A stretch of DNA of 64,000 nucleotides from Shimia sp. Alg240-R146. Lineage in GTDB: Bacteria; Pseudomonadota; Alphaproteobacteria; Rhodobacterales; Rhodobacteraceae. Position 1 is the first letter of the stretch. Each line of letters starts with the position of its first letter. The DNA lies in the NCBI RefSeq assembly GCF_947331465.1, contig NZ_CAMZOK010000002.1, forward strand, positions 806,001 to 870,000. Direction: 5' to 3'. Under the pieces are notes generated by a model. It was not told the DNA's origin. It was given only the letters and a program-made list of their open reading frames with translations, and did no database searches. Of this stretch, positions 50,072 through 59,361 are shown piece after piece. Both the position numbers and the translations under genes were made by a program.

Positions 50072-51481
50072 TTAGGTGCCGCAAAATGTTTGGTGCACGC
50101 GCTCAGTATCCATGGGCGGGCGTGTCAGATCGGCGAAATCGCCGGGATCGGTGAATGGCGTGGCGAGGGCTGCCATCAAACGTTCGAAAGGCGCCATGTC
50201 ACCCTCGACCGCGGCAGCAATCATTTCTTCGATGCGGTGATTGCGCGGGATGAGCGCCGGATTAGCCGCCCGCATTGTCGTTTGTGGATCGTTTGGCTCG
50301 GACTGCAAGCGGTCCTGCCAACGCCGTTCCCAAGCCCCAAAGGCCTCGCGATCAATCAATTGATCACTTGCCGATCCAGCGGACAAAGATCTAAAAGTAT
50401 TGGTGAAATCGGCGCTATCTTTGGCCATGAGGTCAAGCAGGTCGTCGATCAGTGCCTGATCACCTTCGCGCGCATCCGTTAGGCCAATTTTGGCAGCAAA
50501 GAGCCGTGTTTGGTGGGACCTGATTTGATTTGGCATATCGTGCACAAGGGCGGTGAATGTCTCTACGGCGGCCTCTCCGTCAGGCATCAAGGGCACCAGC
50601 GTTGTGGCCAGTTGCGCCATATTCCAAACGATGATTTCCGATTGATTGTCAAAGGCATACCGCCCGTTTCTGTCAATTGAGGAAAACACCTGCATCGGGT
50701 TGTAGCCATCCATGAACGCGCAAGGGCCATAATCAATGGTTTCGCCCGATATGGAACAATTGTCGGTGTTCATAACGCCGTGGATAAAGCCGACCGACAT
50801 CCACCGCGCGATCAGTTCAGCCTGTGCCGCGATGACGGCCGCGAGGAATTCCGTGGGCGTTTGCGCGTCTGGATAGTGGCGGGTGATCGCGAAATTCATA
50901 AGAGTTTCAAGGCCCTCGACATCTTTTCGAGCGTAAAGCGCTTGAAAAGTACCGACACGTAAGTGGCTGGACGCCACGCGGGTCATAACGCCGCCCGGCA
51001 AGGGTCGTTCTCGGAAGACATCCTCGCCTGTGGACACGGCAGCCAAAGCGCGGGTTGTGGGAATGCCAAGGGCGTGCATTGCTTCCGATACCACATACTC
51101 GCGCAAAACCGGTCCAAGCCAGCTTCGGCCATCGCCGCGTCGTGAAAAAGGCGTGGGGCCAGATCCCTTTAGCTGTATGTCGTAACCGTTTGATTCACCT
51201 AAGAGAACTGCGCGCCCATCACCCAACTGTGGGTTCCAGTTTCCGAACTGATGGCCCGAATAGAGTTGCGCCAAAGGTTCGGCGCCGTCCGGCACGACAG
51301 AACCGGAGAACACTTGCGCAAGCCGGGTGGTGTCATCCGTGCCGGTGATGCCCAGAGATGCCGCGAGAGGCGCGTTAAAGGCCAGTAACTTGGGCGCGCG
51401 AACAGGTGTCGGGGCTTGCTGTGCAAAAAAGCGTTCCGGCAGGCGGGCGTAGGTGTTGTGAAACGGTATATAAAGGCTCAT
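50072..51481 (-). CDS. selO: Protein adenylyltransferase SelO (UPF0061/YdiU)
   Basis: The 469-residue pseudokinase-fold protein has YSGHQFGNWNPQLGDGRAVLLGE, DIQLKGSGPTPFSRRGDGR, MTRVASSHLRVGTFQ and HGVMNTDNCSISGETIDYGPCAFMDGY. SelO enzymes transfer AMP to proteins and depend on a conserved Cys or Sec near the C-terminus; here the end is HQTFCGT, encoded TGC, with Cys three residues from the end. It is the third gene of a five-gene minus-strand operon. Confidence 0.92.
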   Translation of the reverse strand: MSLYIPFHNTYARLPERFFAQQAPTPVRAPKLLAFNAPLAASLGITGTDDTTRLAQVFSGSVVPDGAEPLAQLYSGHQFGNWNPQLGDGRAVLLGESNGYDIQLKGSGPTPFSRRGDGRSWLGPVLREYVVSEAMHALGIPTTRALAAVSTGEDVFRERPLPGGVMTRVASSHLRVGTFQALYARKDVEGLETLMNFAITRHYPDAQTPTEFLAAVIAAQAELIARWMSVGFIHGVMNTDNCSISGETIDYGPCAFMDGYNPMQVFSSIDRNGRYAFDNQSEIIVWNMAQLATTLVPLMPDGEAAVETFTALVHDMPNQIRSHQTRLFAAKIGLTDAREGDQALIDDLLDLMAKDSADFTNTFRSLSAGSASDQLIDREAFGAWERRWQDRLQSEPNDPQTTMRAANPALIPRNHRIEEMIAAAVEGDMAPFERLMAALATPFTDPGDFADLTRPPMDTERVHQTFCGT

Positions 51482-51538
51482 TCCCCCAAGATACGGGCGA
51501 ATTCGGGAATTGCCAGAGCTGCTTTGATCACGTCGGGG

Positions 51539-51991
51539 TCAGGACAGTTTGCGGGTCATCAGCATGTAGCGATCACGCGGCTTGAACCCTGCGCGCAGAT
51601 AGAGTTTCTGCGCCTTTTCATCGGACCGATCGACTTCGAGATGAAGGGCGCAAACGTCAACATTTTCAAGCGCTTTGGCGAGGCCAATCAACGCTTCGGT
51701 CGCCATTCCGCGACCCCGGACGGTGGGACGAATGTAGACTTCGTCGATGAAGGCATCCATGCCACCAAATTCCACGGACCACCCAAAAGTGACAACAATA
51801 TATCCAACTGGGGCGCGGCGCGGGCCGAGCAGGTAGGCCGCGCCATAGGGCGAGCCATGCAGGAGCGGTAGAAGCCCCGCGATGCGGCTGTCGGTGTCCG
51901 ATGCGATCTGCATCTCGGTATGGAAGGCCTCAACAAGCGGCTCGAGCTTGACGAAATCGGCTTCGTTCGCGAGATGCAGCGCGGTTGTCAT
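51539..51991 (-). CDS. GNAT-family N-acetyltransferase
   Basis: The 150-residue protein has the acetyl-CoA site VRPTVRGRGMATEALIGLAKALE with the family RGRG(M/I)A motif, and ends RAGFKPRDRYMLMTRKL. The substrate is unknown. It overlaps the nucleoside hydrolase gene by four bases. Confidence 0.85.
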   Translation of the reverse strand: MTTALHLANEADFVKLEPLVEAFHTEMQIASDTDSRIAGLLPLLHGSPYGAAYLLGPRRAPVGYIVVTFGWSVEFGGMDAFIDEVYIRPTVRGRGMATEALIGLAKALENVDVCALHLEVDRSDEKAQKLYLRAGFKPRDRYMLMTRKLS

Positions 51992-52929
51992 AGGCGTGCA
52001 AGCCTTTCAGTTAAAAGGGAAAAGAATCCATCTGCGTCCAAGTCACCAATGAAGAGGGCGTTGGGCGTACGGTCGGTTACGCCCCACCAGTCGGCGACGG
52101 TCATGCCAAGGGTCAGGTCGGATTGGGTTTCCACTTCCACGTTCACGTGCCGTCCTTTGAACAAGTCAGGCGCAATCAGATAGGCCGTAACGCAGGGATC
52201 ATGCAAAGGTGCGCCTGCGGATCCGTACTTCTCCTTGTCGAATCTTTCAAAGAAATCAGTCATTTCGGCAACTGCGATACCAACGTTTGTGCCTATGGCA
52301 CGGAAGGCGTCGTTGCGTGGTTTGGTGACAAGCGCTTTGTGGGTCACGTCGAGGGGCATGACCACAATCGGGACGCCGGATTTGAACACGACATCGGCGG
52401 CTTCGGGATCAACGTAGATGTTGAATTCTGCCGCTGGGGTGATGTTGCCAACCTCAAAATATGCGCCGCCCATTAGAATTATTTCCTGAACCTTTTCAAC
52501 AATATCTGGCGCCTTGTTGAAAGCGGTCGCGAGGTTGGTCAAAGGGCCGAGAGGGCACAGGGTTACCGTCCCTGACTCTTCGGCACGCAGGGTATCGATG
52601 ATAAAATCTACGGCGTGTTGATCTTGAAGTGGCATGGTCGGGTCAGACAGCGTCGGACCGTCAAGGCCGGTTTTGCCGTGCACGTGCTCCGCAGTGACCA
52701 GTTTGCGCGTCAAGGGTGCGCCGCAGCCTGAAAAGACCTTTGTTTCAGGTTTCCCCGCTAACTCACAGACAATGCGCGCATTTTTCTGTGTCAAAGGCAG
52801 CGGAACATTGCCCGCGACGGCGGTGATACCCAAGACATCGATGTCTTCGGGGCTGGCGAGCGCAAGCAGGATGGCGACGGCGTCGTCTTGTCCGGGGTCA
52901 GTGTCGATGATGATCTTGCGCGGGCTCAT
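51988..52929 (-). CDS. Inosine-uridine-preferring nucleoside hydrolase
   Basis: The 313-residue protein begins MSPRKIIIDTDPGQDDAVAILLALASP, the calcium-binding DTDPGxDDAxA motif of the family, with VTLCPLGPLTNLATAF, IILMGGAYFEVGNITPAAEFNIYVDPEAAD and HDPCVTAYLI. It cleaves ribonucleosides to base and ribose. It is the first gene of the operon (hydrolase-GNAT-selO-EEP-phzF). Confidence 0.92.
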   Translation of the reverse strand: MSPRKIIIDTDPGQDDAVAILLALASPEDIDVLGITAVAGNVPLPLTQKNARIVCELAGKPETKVFSGCGAPLTRKLVTAEHVHGKTGLDGPTLSDPTMPLQDQHAVDFIIDTLRAEESGTVTLCPLGPLTNLATAFNKAPDIVEKVQEIILMGGAYFEVGNITPAAEFNIYVDPEAADVVFKSGVPIVVMPLDVTHKALVTKPRNDAFRAIGTNVGIAVAEMTDFFERFDKEKYGSAGAPLHDPCVTAYLIAPDLFKGRHVNVEVETQSDLTLGMTVADWWGVTDRTPNALFIGDLDADGFFSLLTERLARL

Positions 52930-53062
52930 GGGCCTCTCCTTGGTGCCTGTTGGTCGTTTGTGACGGCGCAGGGTGGCAAGGGCAAGCGGTGATGTCTAGC
53001 CATCAGGCGGGGTTTCGCGCAATTTATTTTATCAATCGGTCAGAAATGAGAAGTCTGTATCC

Positions 53063-53093
53063 CGTCGGTTTTGCGTCGGTATCGCGACGGTGT
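53063..53093 (+). repeat. Short dispersed motif, copy 2
   Basis: CGTCGGTTTTGCGTCGGTA, then TCGCGACGGTG, repeats the word order of 21317-21356 without the inner duplication. Confidence 0.45.
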
Positions 53094-53112
53094 GAATTTC
53101 TGAACCGCGCAC

Positions 53113-53143
53113 AAAAAAAGGCGGCCCGCTTGGGCCGCCTTTT
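53113..53143 (-). terminator. Terminator of the iron-binding protein gene
   Basis: GGCGGCCC pairs with GGGCCGCC around GCTT, with AAAAAAA on the left and TTTT on the right on the plus strand, so it can work for either strand; the minus-strand gene ends 20 bp upstream of it. Confidence 0.85.
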
Positions 53144-53163
53144 ACATTGGTTGGTTTGGTCGC

Positions 53164-54177
53164 TTAGCCGTCGAAGTCAACTTCTTCGGTGATTTTCAGA
53201 GCGTCGGAGCGGTGACCTGCGAGGGTCATCAGGTTCACGTCATCTGCGGTGAAGTCACCCCAGCCAGTGACCAGAGCGTCTGCTTCTGTGCCCGGTGCGA
53301 TCGGGTATTCGAAGTTGGCTTTGGCGTAGATTTCCTGTGCCGCTGGCGAGGTCAGAAATTCCATCATCCTGACGGCGTTTTCCTTGTTCGGCGCGGATTT
53401 GGTCAAAGCAACGCCAGAGATGTTGACGTGCGTGCCTTTGCCTTCGAATTCGGGGAAGACGATGCGCACGCTGTCGGCCCATTCTTTCTGTTCGTCATCA
53501 GACAGCATTTTGCCCATGTAGTAGGTGTTGCCGATCGAGATGTCGCATTCGCCGGCCCAGATCGCTTTGACCTGTGCGCGGTCGTTGCCTTGTGGCTTGC
53601 GGGCGAGGTTGGATTTCACGCCTTCGAGCCAGGTTTTCGCGCCTTCGACACCGTGGTGTTCGATCACGGCGGAGGTCAGCGCCACGTTGTAGGCGTTGGT
53701 GCCGGAGCGGGTGCAGATGCGACCGGCCCATTTTGGGTCTGCCAGATCTTCGTAGGTGGTGACTTCGCCATCAGCTACGCGATCTTTGGAGGCGTAAACG
53801 ATGCGGGCACGGGTGGTGAGGCCGAACCAGTGGTTGTCGGGGTCACGGTACTGTGCAGGCACGTTTGCGGTGATGGTGTCGCTTTCCATCGGTTGGGTCA
53901 AACCCGCGTTCACAACGGCCGCCAGACGAGAGATGTCAACGGTCAGGATCATGTCGGCTGGGGAACGGGAGCCTTCGGCCTGCAGACGCTCGACCATGCC
54001 TTTTTGCAGGTAGGCGACGTTCACTTTGATGCCGGTTTCGGCTGTGAACGCATCGGTCAGCGGTTTGATCAGCTCGGGCTGGCGGTAGGAATAGACGTTG
54101 ACTTCTTCGGCCATGGCGGGCGCGGCAACGCTGGCTGCGGCGGCAAAAAAGATCGACGTAGAAAGAATTTTGGTCAT
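53164..54177 (-). CDS. Iron(III) ABC transporter substrate-binding protein
   Basis: The 337-residue protein has a signal peptide ending in APAMAEE and the FbpA/FutA fold: VNVYSYRQPELIKPLTDAFTAETGIKVNVAYLQKGMVERLQAEG. The adjacent Tyr pair in GNTYYMGKM is the iron-ligand motif of the family. No permease or ATPase gene lies beside it. Gene expression looks autonomous, with its own promoter, a TGA-N9-TCA operator and a strong terminator. Confidence 0.88.
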   Translation of the reverse strand: MTKILSTSIFFAAAASVAAPAMAEEVNVYSYRQPELIKPLTDAFTAETGIKVNVAYLQKGMVERLQAEGSRSPADMILTVDISRLAAVVNAGLTQPMESDTITANVPAQYRDPDNHWFGLTTRARIVYASKDRVADGEVTTYEDLADPKWAGRICTRSGTNAYNVALTSAVIEHHGVEGAKTWLEGVKSNLARKPQGNDRAQVKAIWAGECDISIGNTYYMGKMLSDDEQKEWADSVRIVFPEFEGKGTHVNISGVALTKSAPNKENAVRMMEFLTSPAAQEIYAKANFEYPIAPGTEADALVTGWGDFTADDVNLMTLAGHRSDALKITEEVDFDG

Positions 54178-54209
54178 GTCACACTCGCGGTGGATGTTTC
54201 GATGCCAGC

Positions 54210-54259
54210 CTTAAATCTGAGTTTTTTTATCGGGTCAATACCTGAATATTTTGTTCAGG
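54210..54259 (-). promoter_or_regulatory. Promoter and iron-responsive-type operator of the iron-binding protein gene
   Basis: On the minus strand TTGACC (54238-54233) and TTTAAG (54215-54210) are 17 bp apart. Directly upstream stands the palindrome CCTGAATATTTTGTTCAGG (54241-54259), whose core is TGA-N9-TCA, the pattern reported for RirA- and related iron-responsive sites of alphaproteobacteria. Confidence 0.6.
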
Positions 54260-54296
54260 TTTATTTTCGAAGACCAAAATGCTGCTCATGGAGCAC

Positions 54297-55118
54297 CTAG
54301 TTCCTTTGCTTTTCTTCAATTTTCACTTCATCCCAAAGGGCGTCCATTTCGGCAAGGTCACTGTCTTCGGGCCGTTTTCCACGTTCGGCGAGCTTGGCCT
54401 CGACGCCTTCGAAGCGGCGGGTGAACTTTGCATTGGTGGCGCGCAAGGCGGCTTCGGGTTCGATATTCAGATGCCGCGCGAGATTGGCGATGACAAACAG
54501 CATATCGCCGAACTCTTCTTCGACCTCGGTTTGGGTGAGTTTTTCACGCGCTTCGGCCAGCTCTCCAGCTTCTTCGACGATTTTGTCGACCACTTGTGAA
54601 ATATCGGGCCAGTCAAAGCCCACGCGCGCGGCGCGTTTTTGCAGTTTCACGGCACGCAACAGGGCTGGCAGGCCAAGGGCTACGCCATCCAACGTGCCTG
54701 ATTGTGCCTTTGAGGCGCGTTCGGCGGCTTTGACGGTTTCCCAGTCGCGGGTTTGTTGCTCGGCTGATTTATCGCGGTTCTCATCGCCAAACACATGCGG
54801 GTGACGGGCGACCATTTTGTCCGACATTGTGTCGGCGACCTGATCGAAGGTGAACAGGCCGCGTTCAGATGCCATTTGGGCGTGAAACACAGACTGAAAC
54901 AGCAGATCACCCAACTCGCCTTTGAGTTCGTCCCATGCTTCGCGTTCAATTGCGTCGGCGACCTCGTAGGCCTCTTCGATCGTGTAGGGGGCGATGGTGC
55001 CGAAATCTTGTTCAATGTCCCAAGGGCAGCCCGTTTCGGGATCGCGCAGGCGCCTCATGATCTCTAAAAGGCGCGGCATTCCACCGTTGGGATTTAGGAT
55101 TAAGGGGTCATCGGCCAT
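54297..55118 (-). CDS. mazG: Nucleoside triphosphate pyrophosphohydrolase MazG
   Basis: The 273-residue protein has two MazG helical domains: GCPWDIEQDFGTIAPYTIEEAYEVADAIEREAWDELKGELGDLLFQ and VDKIVEEAGELAEAREKLTQTEVEEEFGDMLFVIANLARHLN, with the ExxE...ExxD metal motif in both. It hydrolyses non-canonical or excess nucleoside triphosphates. Divergent from the amidohydrolase. Confidence 0.93.
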   Translation of the reverse strand: MADDPLILNPNGGMPRLLEIMRRLRDPETGCPWDIEQDFGTIAPYTIEEAYEVADAIEREAWDELKGELGDLLFQSVFHAQMASERGLFTFDQVADTMSDKMVARHPHVFGDENRDKSAEQQTRDWETVKAAERASKAQSGTLDGVALGLPALLRAVKLQKRAARVGFDWPDISQVVDKIVEEAGELAEAREKLTQTEVEEEFGDMLFVIANLARHLNIEPEAALRATNAKFTRRFEGVEAKLAERGKRPEDSDLAEMDALWDEVKIEEKQRN

Positions 55119-55181
55119 TGCAGAGGGCTCCGGTTTTTGGTTTGGGTAGAGGTGAACGAATATTCAGAGAGGTGTCCACCC

Positions 55182-56345
55182 ATGCCAGTTGTTAACCGTA
55201 TTGCCGATTATGCGGACGAAATGAAGGGGTGGCGTCGGCATTTGCATGCGCATCCGGAGTTGGAGTTTGACTGCCATGAGACTGCGGCCTTTGTGGTGGC
55301 ACGTCTGAAAGAGTTTGGCGTGGACGAGATCCACGAGGGCATCGCTACGTCTGGTGTGGTGGCAATCATCAACGGGCAAGGCGAGGGGCCAACGGTTGGA
55401 TTGCGCGCGGACATGGATGCGCTGCCGATGGATGAGGTGTCCGGCGTGGAATACGCCAGCGAAGTTGAAGGACGCATGCATGCCTGTGGGCACGACGGGC
55501 ACACAACGATGCTGTTGGGTGCGGCGAAGTATCTGGCGGAGACGCGCAAATTCTCGGGGCGCGTTGCATTGATGTTCCAGCCTGCTGAGGAAGAAGGCGG
55601 CGGTGGCGAAGTCATGGTTCAGGAAGGCGTCATGGACAAGTTTGACGTCAAAGAGGTGTATGCGTTGCACAATGTGCCGGGCATTCCGTTTGGCGAATTT
55701 CACACCAAGCCCGGCCCGATCATGGCGGCGGTAGACACGTTCACGATCAACATTCAGGGCACGGGCGGCCACGGCGCCTATCCGCAGGATACCGTTGATC
55801 CGGTGGTTGCCGCAGTGGCGATGGTCAATGCGATCCAGACAATCGTGAGCCGCAACCACGACACCCGCAACGAGGCCGTGGTGTCCGTGACGCAAATCCA
55901 TGCGGGCTCGGTGAGCAATGTGATTCCCGATTTGGGCATGATCAATGGCACCATTCGCACCTTTGACAAAGACGTGCAGACGATGATTCACCGCCGTTTG
56001 AACGAGATTGTGACAGGGACCGCGGCGGCCTACGGGTTGAAGGCAGAGCTTGATCTGGATGTGAATTATCCCGCGACCGTAAACAGCGAAAAGCAGACGG
56101 CATTTGCAGCAGATGTAGCGCGCGACATTGCCGGTGAGGGCGCGGTGAACGACGCACAGGATATGGAGATGGGGGCCGAGGATTTCTCTTACATGCTGGA
56201 ATCGCGGCCGGGGTCGTATTTGTTCCTTGGTGCCGGAGAGGGTGCCGGGTTGCACAATCCTGCATTTGATTTCAACGACGACGTTGCCCCGATCGGCGCG
56301 TCGTTCTTTGCGCGGTTGGTGGAAACCGCGCAACCGCTGAAATAG
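55182..56345 (+). CDS. M20-family amidohydrolase
   Basis: The 387-residue protein shows WRRHLHAHPELEFDCHETAAF, RADMDALPMDE, MHACGHDGHTTMLLGAA and the FQPAEEEGGGGEVMVQEG segment, with C-terminal MEMGAEDFSYM. These are the metal and dimer features of hippurate/indole-acetyl-amino-acid hydrolases, which cleave N-acyl amino acids. The ATG at 55182 follows GAGAGG by nine bases; the frame is open to 55137. Confidence 0.88.
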   Translation: MPVVNRIADYADEMKGWRRHLHAHPELEFDCHETAAFVVARLKEFGVDEIHEGIATSGVVAIINGQGEGPTVGLRADMDALPMDEVSGVEYASEVEGRMHACGHDGHTTMLLGAAKYLAETRKFSGRVALMFQPAEEEGGGGEVMVQEGVMDKFDVKEVYALHNVPGIPFGEFHTKPGPIMAAVDTFTINIQGTGGHGAYPQDTVDPVVAAVAMVNAIQTIVSRNHDTRNEAVVSVTQIHAGSVSNVIPDLGMINGTIRTFDKDVQTMIHRRLNEIVTGTAAAYGLKAELDLDVNYPATVNSEKQTAFAADVARDIAGEGAVNDAQDMEMGAEDFSYMLESRPGSYLFLGAGEGAGLHNPAFDFNDDVAPIGASFFARLVETAQPLK

Positions 56346-56355
56346 CGTTCTGATT

Positions 56356-56442
56356 GCGGGCGGATATCGGATCAGTCGCCCGCGATTTCATCTCTTGTTC
56401 ACAAAACGCTATGCAGGGCGGTCTATGAATGTTAGGCCGCCC
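56356..56442 (+). other. Two tandem hairpins after the amidohydrolase gene
   Basis: GCGGGCG/CGCCCGC (56356-56383) and GGGCGG/CCGCCC (56416-56442) form perfect stems with long loops. Neither is followed by a T tract. The rest of the 200-bp gap up to 56546 shows nothing recognisable. Confidence 0.35.
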
Positions 56443-56546
56443 GCCATTGTGCACAGAAAGTGTTTTTGATGCGGATGCGCCGGACGGACGTAATGACAAG
56501 AAGGACAGGCTTTGTCAGAGCGACTGCGGTAAGGTGCACATGAGGG

Positions 56547-56960
56547 ATGAAAAGAATGACTATAATAATTGTGGTTTTGGTGCTGGGCTTTGGCCTATTG
56601 GCTTATGTACGGCTGGCGCCAAGCGATACCGCGCGCTGGCATGCGGCCAAAGATATCACCAAGAACAGCGACGGGCAGAACAGTGCGCGCCGGTTGGTGG
56701 ATGCGGGACCGGATGGGTTGGCAAAGCTGGCAAAGGTGGCTTTGAGCGACCCGCGCACCGTGGTGCTGGCTGGATCGGTTGACGAGGGCATGATCACGTT
56801 TGTGTCGCGCACGCGCATGGTGGGCTATCCCGATTTCACAACGGCTCGGATGCAGGGCGATCAGCTGGCGATTTTTGGACGCTCACGATTTGGTCGCAAG
56901 GATTTCGGTGTCAACGCTGCGCGTGTGGATCATTGGATTGCGGCTTTGACCGCCGATTAG
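56547..56960 (+). CDS. DUF1499 family membrane-anchored protein
   Basis: The 137-residue protein has an N-terminal helix (TIIIVVLVLGFGLLAYVRLAP) and a domain with MITFVSRTRMVGYPDFTTARMQGDQLAIFGRSRFGRKDFGVNAARVDHWIAAL, as in DUF1499 proteins. The role is unknown. Its 3' end overlaps the convergent 102-residue gene by 78 bp. Confidence 0.75.
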   Translation: MKRMTIIIVVLVLGFGLLAYVRLAPSDTARWHAAKDITKNSDGQNSARRLVDAGPDGLAKLAKVALSDPRTVVLAGSVDEGMITFVSRTRMVGYPDFTTARMQGDQLAIFGRSRFGRKDFGVNAARVDHWIAALTAD

Positions 56961-57191
56961 GCCTGAGCTGAGGCAGCCGGGTGAGATTTCGCGCCACATC
57001 GGCACGTTCAGCGACATCTGACATTGCGCCATAAACATGCGGCCATCTACCTGAAGGCAGATGGTTTCGCCAACCTCGATGCGTTGGCCTTTGCTGTCGG
57101 TGCAGTAGCAATCAACAGGGACGCCGTTGATAAACCCGTCGGCAAAGACGGGGGCGGCAAAGGTGCACAGGATTAGGGCCAAGCGTTTCAT
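56883..57191 (-). CDS. Small exported protein of unknown function
   Basis: The 102-residue protein has a signal peptide (MKRLALILCTFAAPVFADG) and a mature part with four Cys (DCYCTDSKGQRIEVGETICLQVDGRMFMAQCQMSL), probably two disulfides. The last third overlaps the convergent gene and may be less constrained. No family is recognised. Confidence 0.6.
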   Translation of the reverse strand: MKRLALILCTFAAPVFADGFINGVPVDCYCTDSKGQRIEVGETICLQVDGRMFMAQCQMSLNVPMWREISPGCLSSGLIGGQSRNPMIHTRSVDTEILATKS

Positions 57192-57252
57192 AGTCGTAGT
57201 TTACAGCAAAGCGCGGGCTTGACCAAACCCGCGGATTGTCTCAGGTAGCGGC

Positions 57253-58302
57253 ATGGTTCCTTTAGAACGACTTGAACAGATCACCCGGCGGTTTGAATTT
57301 CTTGAAGCGCAGATGGCAGAAGGCAGCGGCGATATTTCGGCGTTGGCCAAAGAATATGCCGACATCAAGCCTGTGGTGGAGCAAATCCGGGCGTATCGGC
57401 GGTTGCTGATCGACATTGATGACGCCGAAGATATGCTTGGCGATCCGGATATGAAGGCGCTGGCCGAAGAAGAATTGCCGGAGCTGAAGGCTGCGTTGCC
57501 TGATGCAGAGCACGCATTGCAGTTGGCTTTGCTGCCCAAAGACGCGGCGGATGCGCGGCCGGCGATCCTTGAGATCCGCCCCGGGACAGGTGGCGATGAG
57601 GCGGCTTTGTTCGCGGGTGATTTGCTGCGCATGTATCAGCGCTATTGTGAGACGCGCGGCTGGAAGCTTGAGATCCTTGAGGAAAACGCCACAGAGCTTG
57701 GCGGTATCAAAGAAGTTGTGGCGCATATCAAAGGCGAAAATGTCTTTGCGCGCATGAAATTTGAAAGCGGTGTGCATCGGGTGCAACGCGTGCCAGCCAC
57801 AGAAAGCGGCGGGCGCATTCACACGTCGGCGGCCACTGTGGCGGTGTTGCCCGAAGCCGAAGACGTGGACGTGCAGATCGACGCGCAAGATATCCGCATT
57901 GATACGATGCGCGCATCTGGATCGGGTGGGCAGCACGTGAACACCACCGATTCCGCAGTGCGGATCACCCACTTGCCAACGGGCATCATTGTGGTGAGCT
58001 CGGAAAAGTCACAACACCGCAACCGTGAGATTGCGATGCAGGTTCTCAAGACCCGCCTGTTTGATCTGGAGCGGCAGCGCATCAATGATGAGCGTGCGGC
58101 GGATCGGGCCGGGCAGGTGGGGTCGGGTGACCGCTCTGAACGCATTCGGACCTACAACTTTCCGCAAGGCCGCATGACGGATCACCGGATCAATCTTACG
58201 CTTTATAAGCTGGATCAGGTGATGGCAGGCGATCTGGATGAAACCATCGATGCGCTGACCGCGGATGCGCAGGCCACCGCGTTGGCGGAGATGGAGGCGT
58301 GA
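57253..58302 (+). CDS. prfA: Peptide chain release factor 1
   Basis: The 349-residue protein has the [15 protein letters not shown] catalytic GGQ loop, the tripeptide anticodon region in the middle domain, and C-terminal [21 protein letters not shown]. It ends translation at UAA and UAG. It overlaps prmC by four bases. Confidence 0.96.
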   Translation: MVPLERLEQITRRFEFLEAQMAEGSGDISALAKEYADIKPVVEQIRAYRRLLIDIDDAEDMLGDPDMKALAEEELPELKAALPDAEHALQLALLPKDAADARPAILEIRPGTGGDEAALFAGDLLRMYQRYCETRGWKLEILEENATELGGIKEVVAHIKGENVFARMKFESGVHRVQRVPATESGGRIHTSAATVAVLPEAEDVDVQIDAQDIRIDTMRASGSGGQHVNTTDSAVRITHLPTGIIVVSSEKSQHRNREIAMQVLKTRLFDLERQRINDERAADRAGQVGSGDRSERIRTYNFPQGRMTDHRINLTLYKLDQVMAGDLDETIDALTADAQATALAEMEA

Positions 58303-59135
58303 ACCTGACCATCTCGGATCTGGTGGCGCAGGTTGCGGGATCCTTGACGGCGGCAGGGATCGATGGTGCGCCGCGCGAAGCGCGACTTTTGGTGGCGTAT
58401 GTGACCGGCGTGCCGTTGGCCCGGTTGACGCTGGAAATCGGGCAGGCGGCCTCGTCACAGCATCAGGAGGCGTTGCTGCCTCTGGTGGCTCGGCGTATGG
58501 CGCGGGAGCCTTTGTCGCATCTTTTGGGGCGACGGGCGTTTTATGCACATGAGTTCAAGGTCACTGCCGACACGCTGGATCCGCGACCTGAGACAGAAAC
58601 TTTGGTTTCTGTGGCATTGAGAACGCCGTTTTCGCGTGTGTTGGATTTGGGTACGGGCTCTGGCGCGATTGCGATTTCGTTGCTGGCGGCGCGGCGCGAG
58701 GCGCAGGGCGTGGCAACGGATGTGTCCAAAGCTGCCTTGAAGGTAGCGAGAGAAAACGCCGAGACCATTGGCGTTGCGGATCGGCTGGAGTTCGTGCGCA
58801 GTGACTGGTTCTGCGAGGTCTCTGGAGACTTTGATCTGATCGTATCAAACCCGCCTTATATCGCGCTTGATGAGATGGCCGGATTGGCGCCGGAATTGGC
58901 GTTTGAGCCGCGCATGGCCTTGACCGATGAGGGCGACGGGTTGGCGGCGTACCGCGTCATCAGCGCAAGTGCTGCGACGCATCTGAGCGAAGGCGGGCGT
59001 TTGATGGTGGAAATCGGCTGGCAGCAAGGGCCTGCTGTGGCGGCATTATTTGCGGAGGCGGGGTTGCAAGATGTGGAAATTCTCAATGATTTGGACGGGA
59101 GAAACCGCGTTGTTTGTGGTGTAAATCGCCATTGA
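58299..59135 (+). CDS. prmC: Release-factor glutamine methyltransferase
   Basis: The 278-residue protein has the N-terminal helical domain and a methyltransferase fold: [17 protein letters not shown] and [15 protein letters not shown] (NPPY). It methylates the Gln of the GGQ motif of PrfA and PrfB. The prfA-prmC order is the usual one. Confidence 0.95.
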   Translation: MNLTISDLVAQVAGSLTAAGIDGAPREARLLVAYVTGVPLARLTLEIGQAASSQHQEALLPLVARRMAREPLSHLLGRRAFYAHEFKVTADTLDPRPETETLVSVALRTPFSRVLDLGTGSGAIAISLLAARREAQGVATDVSKAALKVARENAETIGVADRLEFVRSDWFCEVSGDFDLIVSNPPYIALDEMAGLAPELAFEPRMALTDEGDGLAAYRVISASAATHLSEGGRLMVEIGWQQGPAVAALFAEAGLQDVEILNDLDGRNRVVCGVNRH

Positions 59136-59361
59136 TTGTGGTTTTGCGGCCAATTTTTTCGGTTTCACGTAAGATAGATGCATAATAAGCCTTGTCTCGC
59201 GCGCGTTAGCGTTCTACGAATATCGCGTCTGATCGGTGGATGCCCATAACGGGCGGTCCCGGCGGACACCAAGCCAGAAATCGTCGCAACCGGAATTCAG
59301 AGCGCAAGAGGCGTAAAACGGGTTAGCGACCGCAATTGACCAAGTCTGGATTGCAAAGAAT

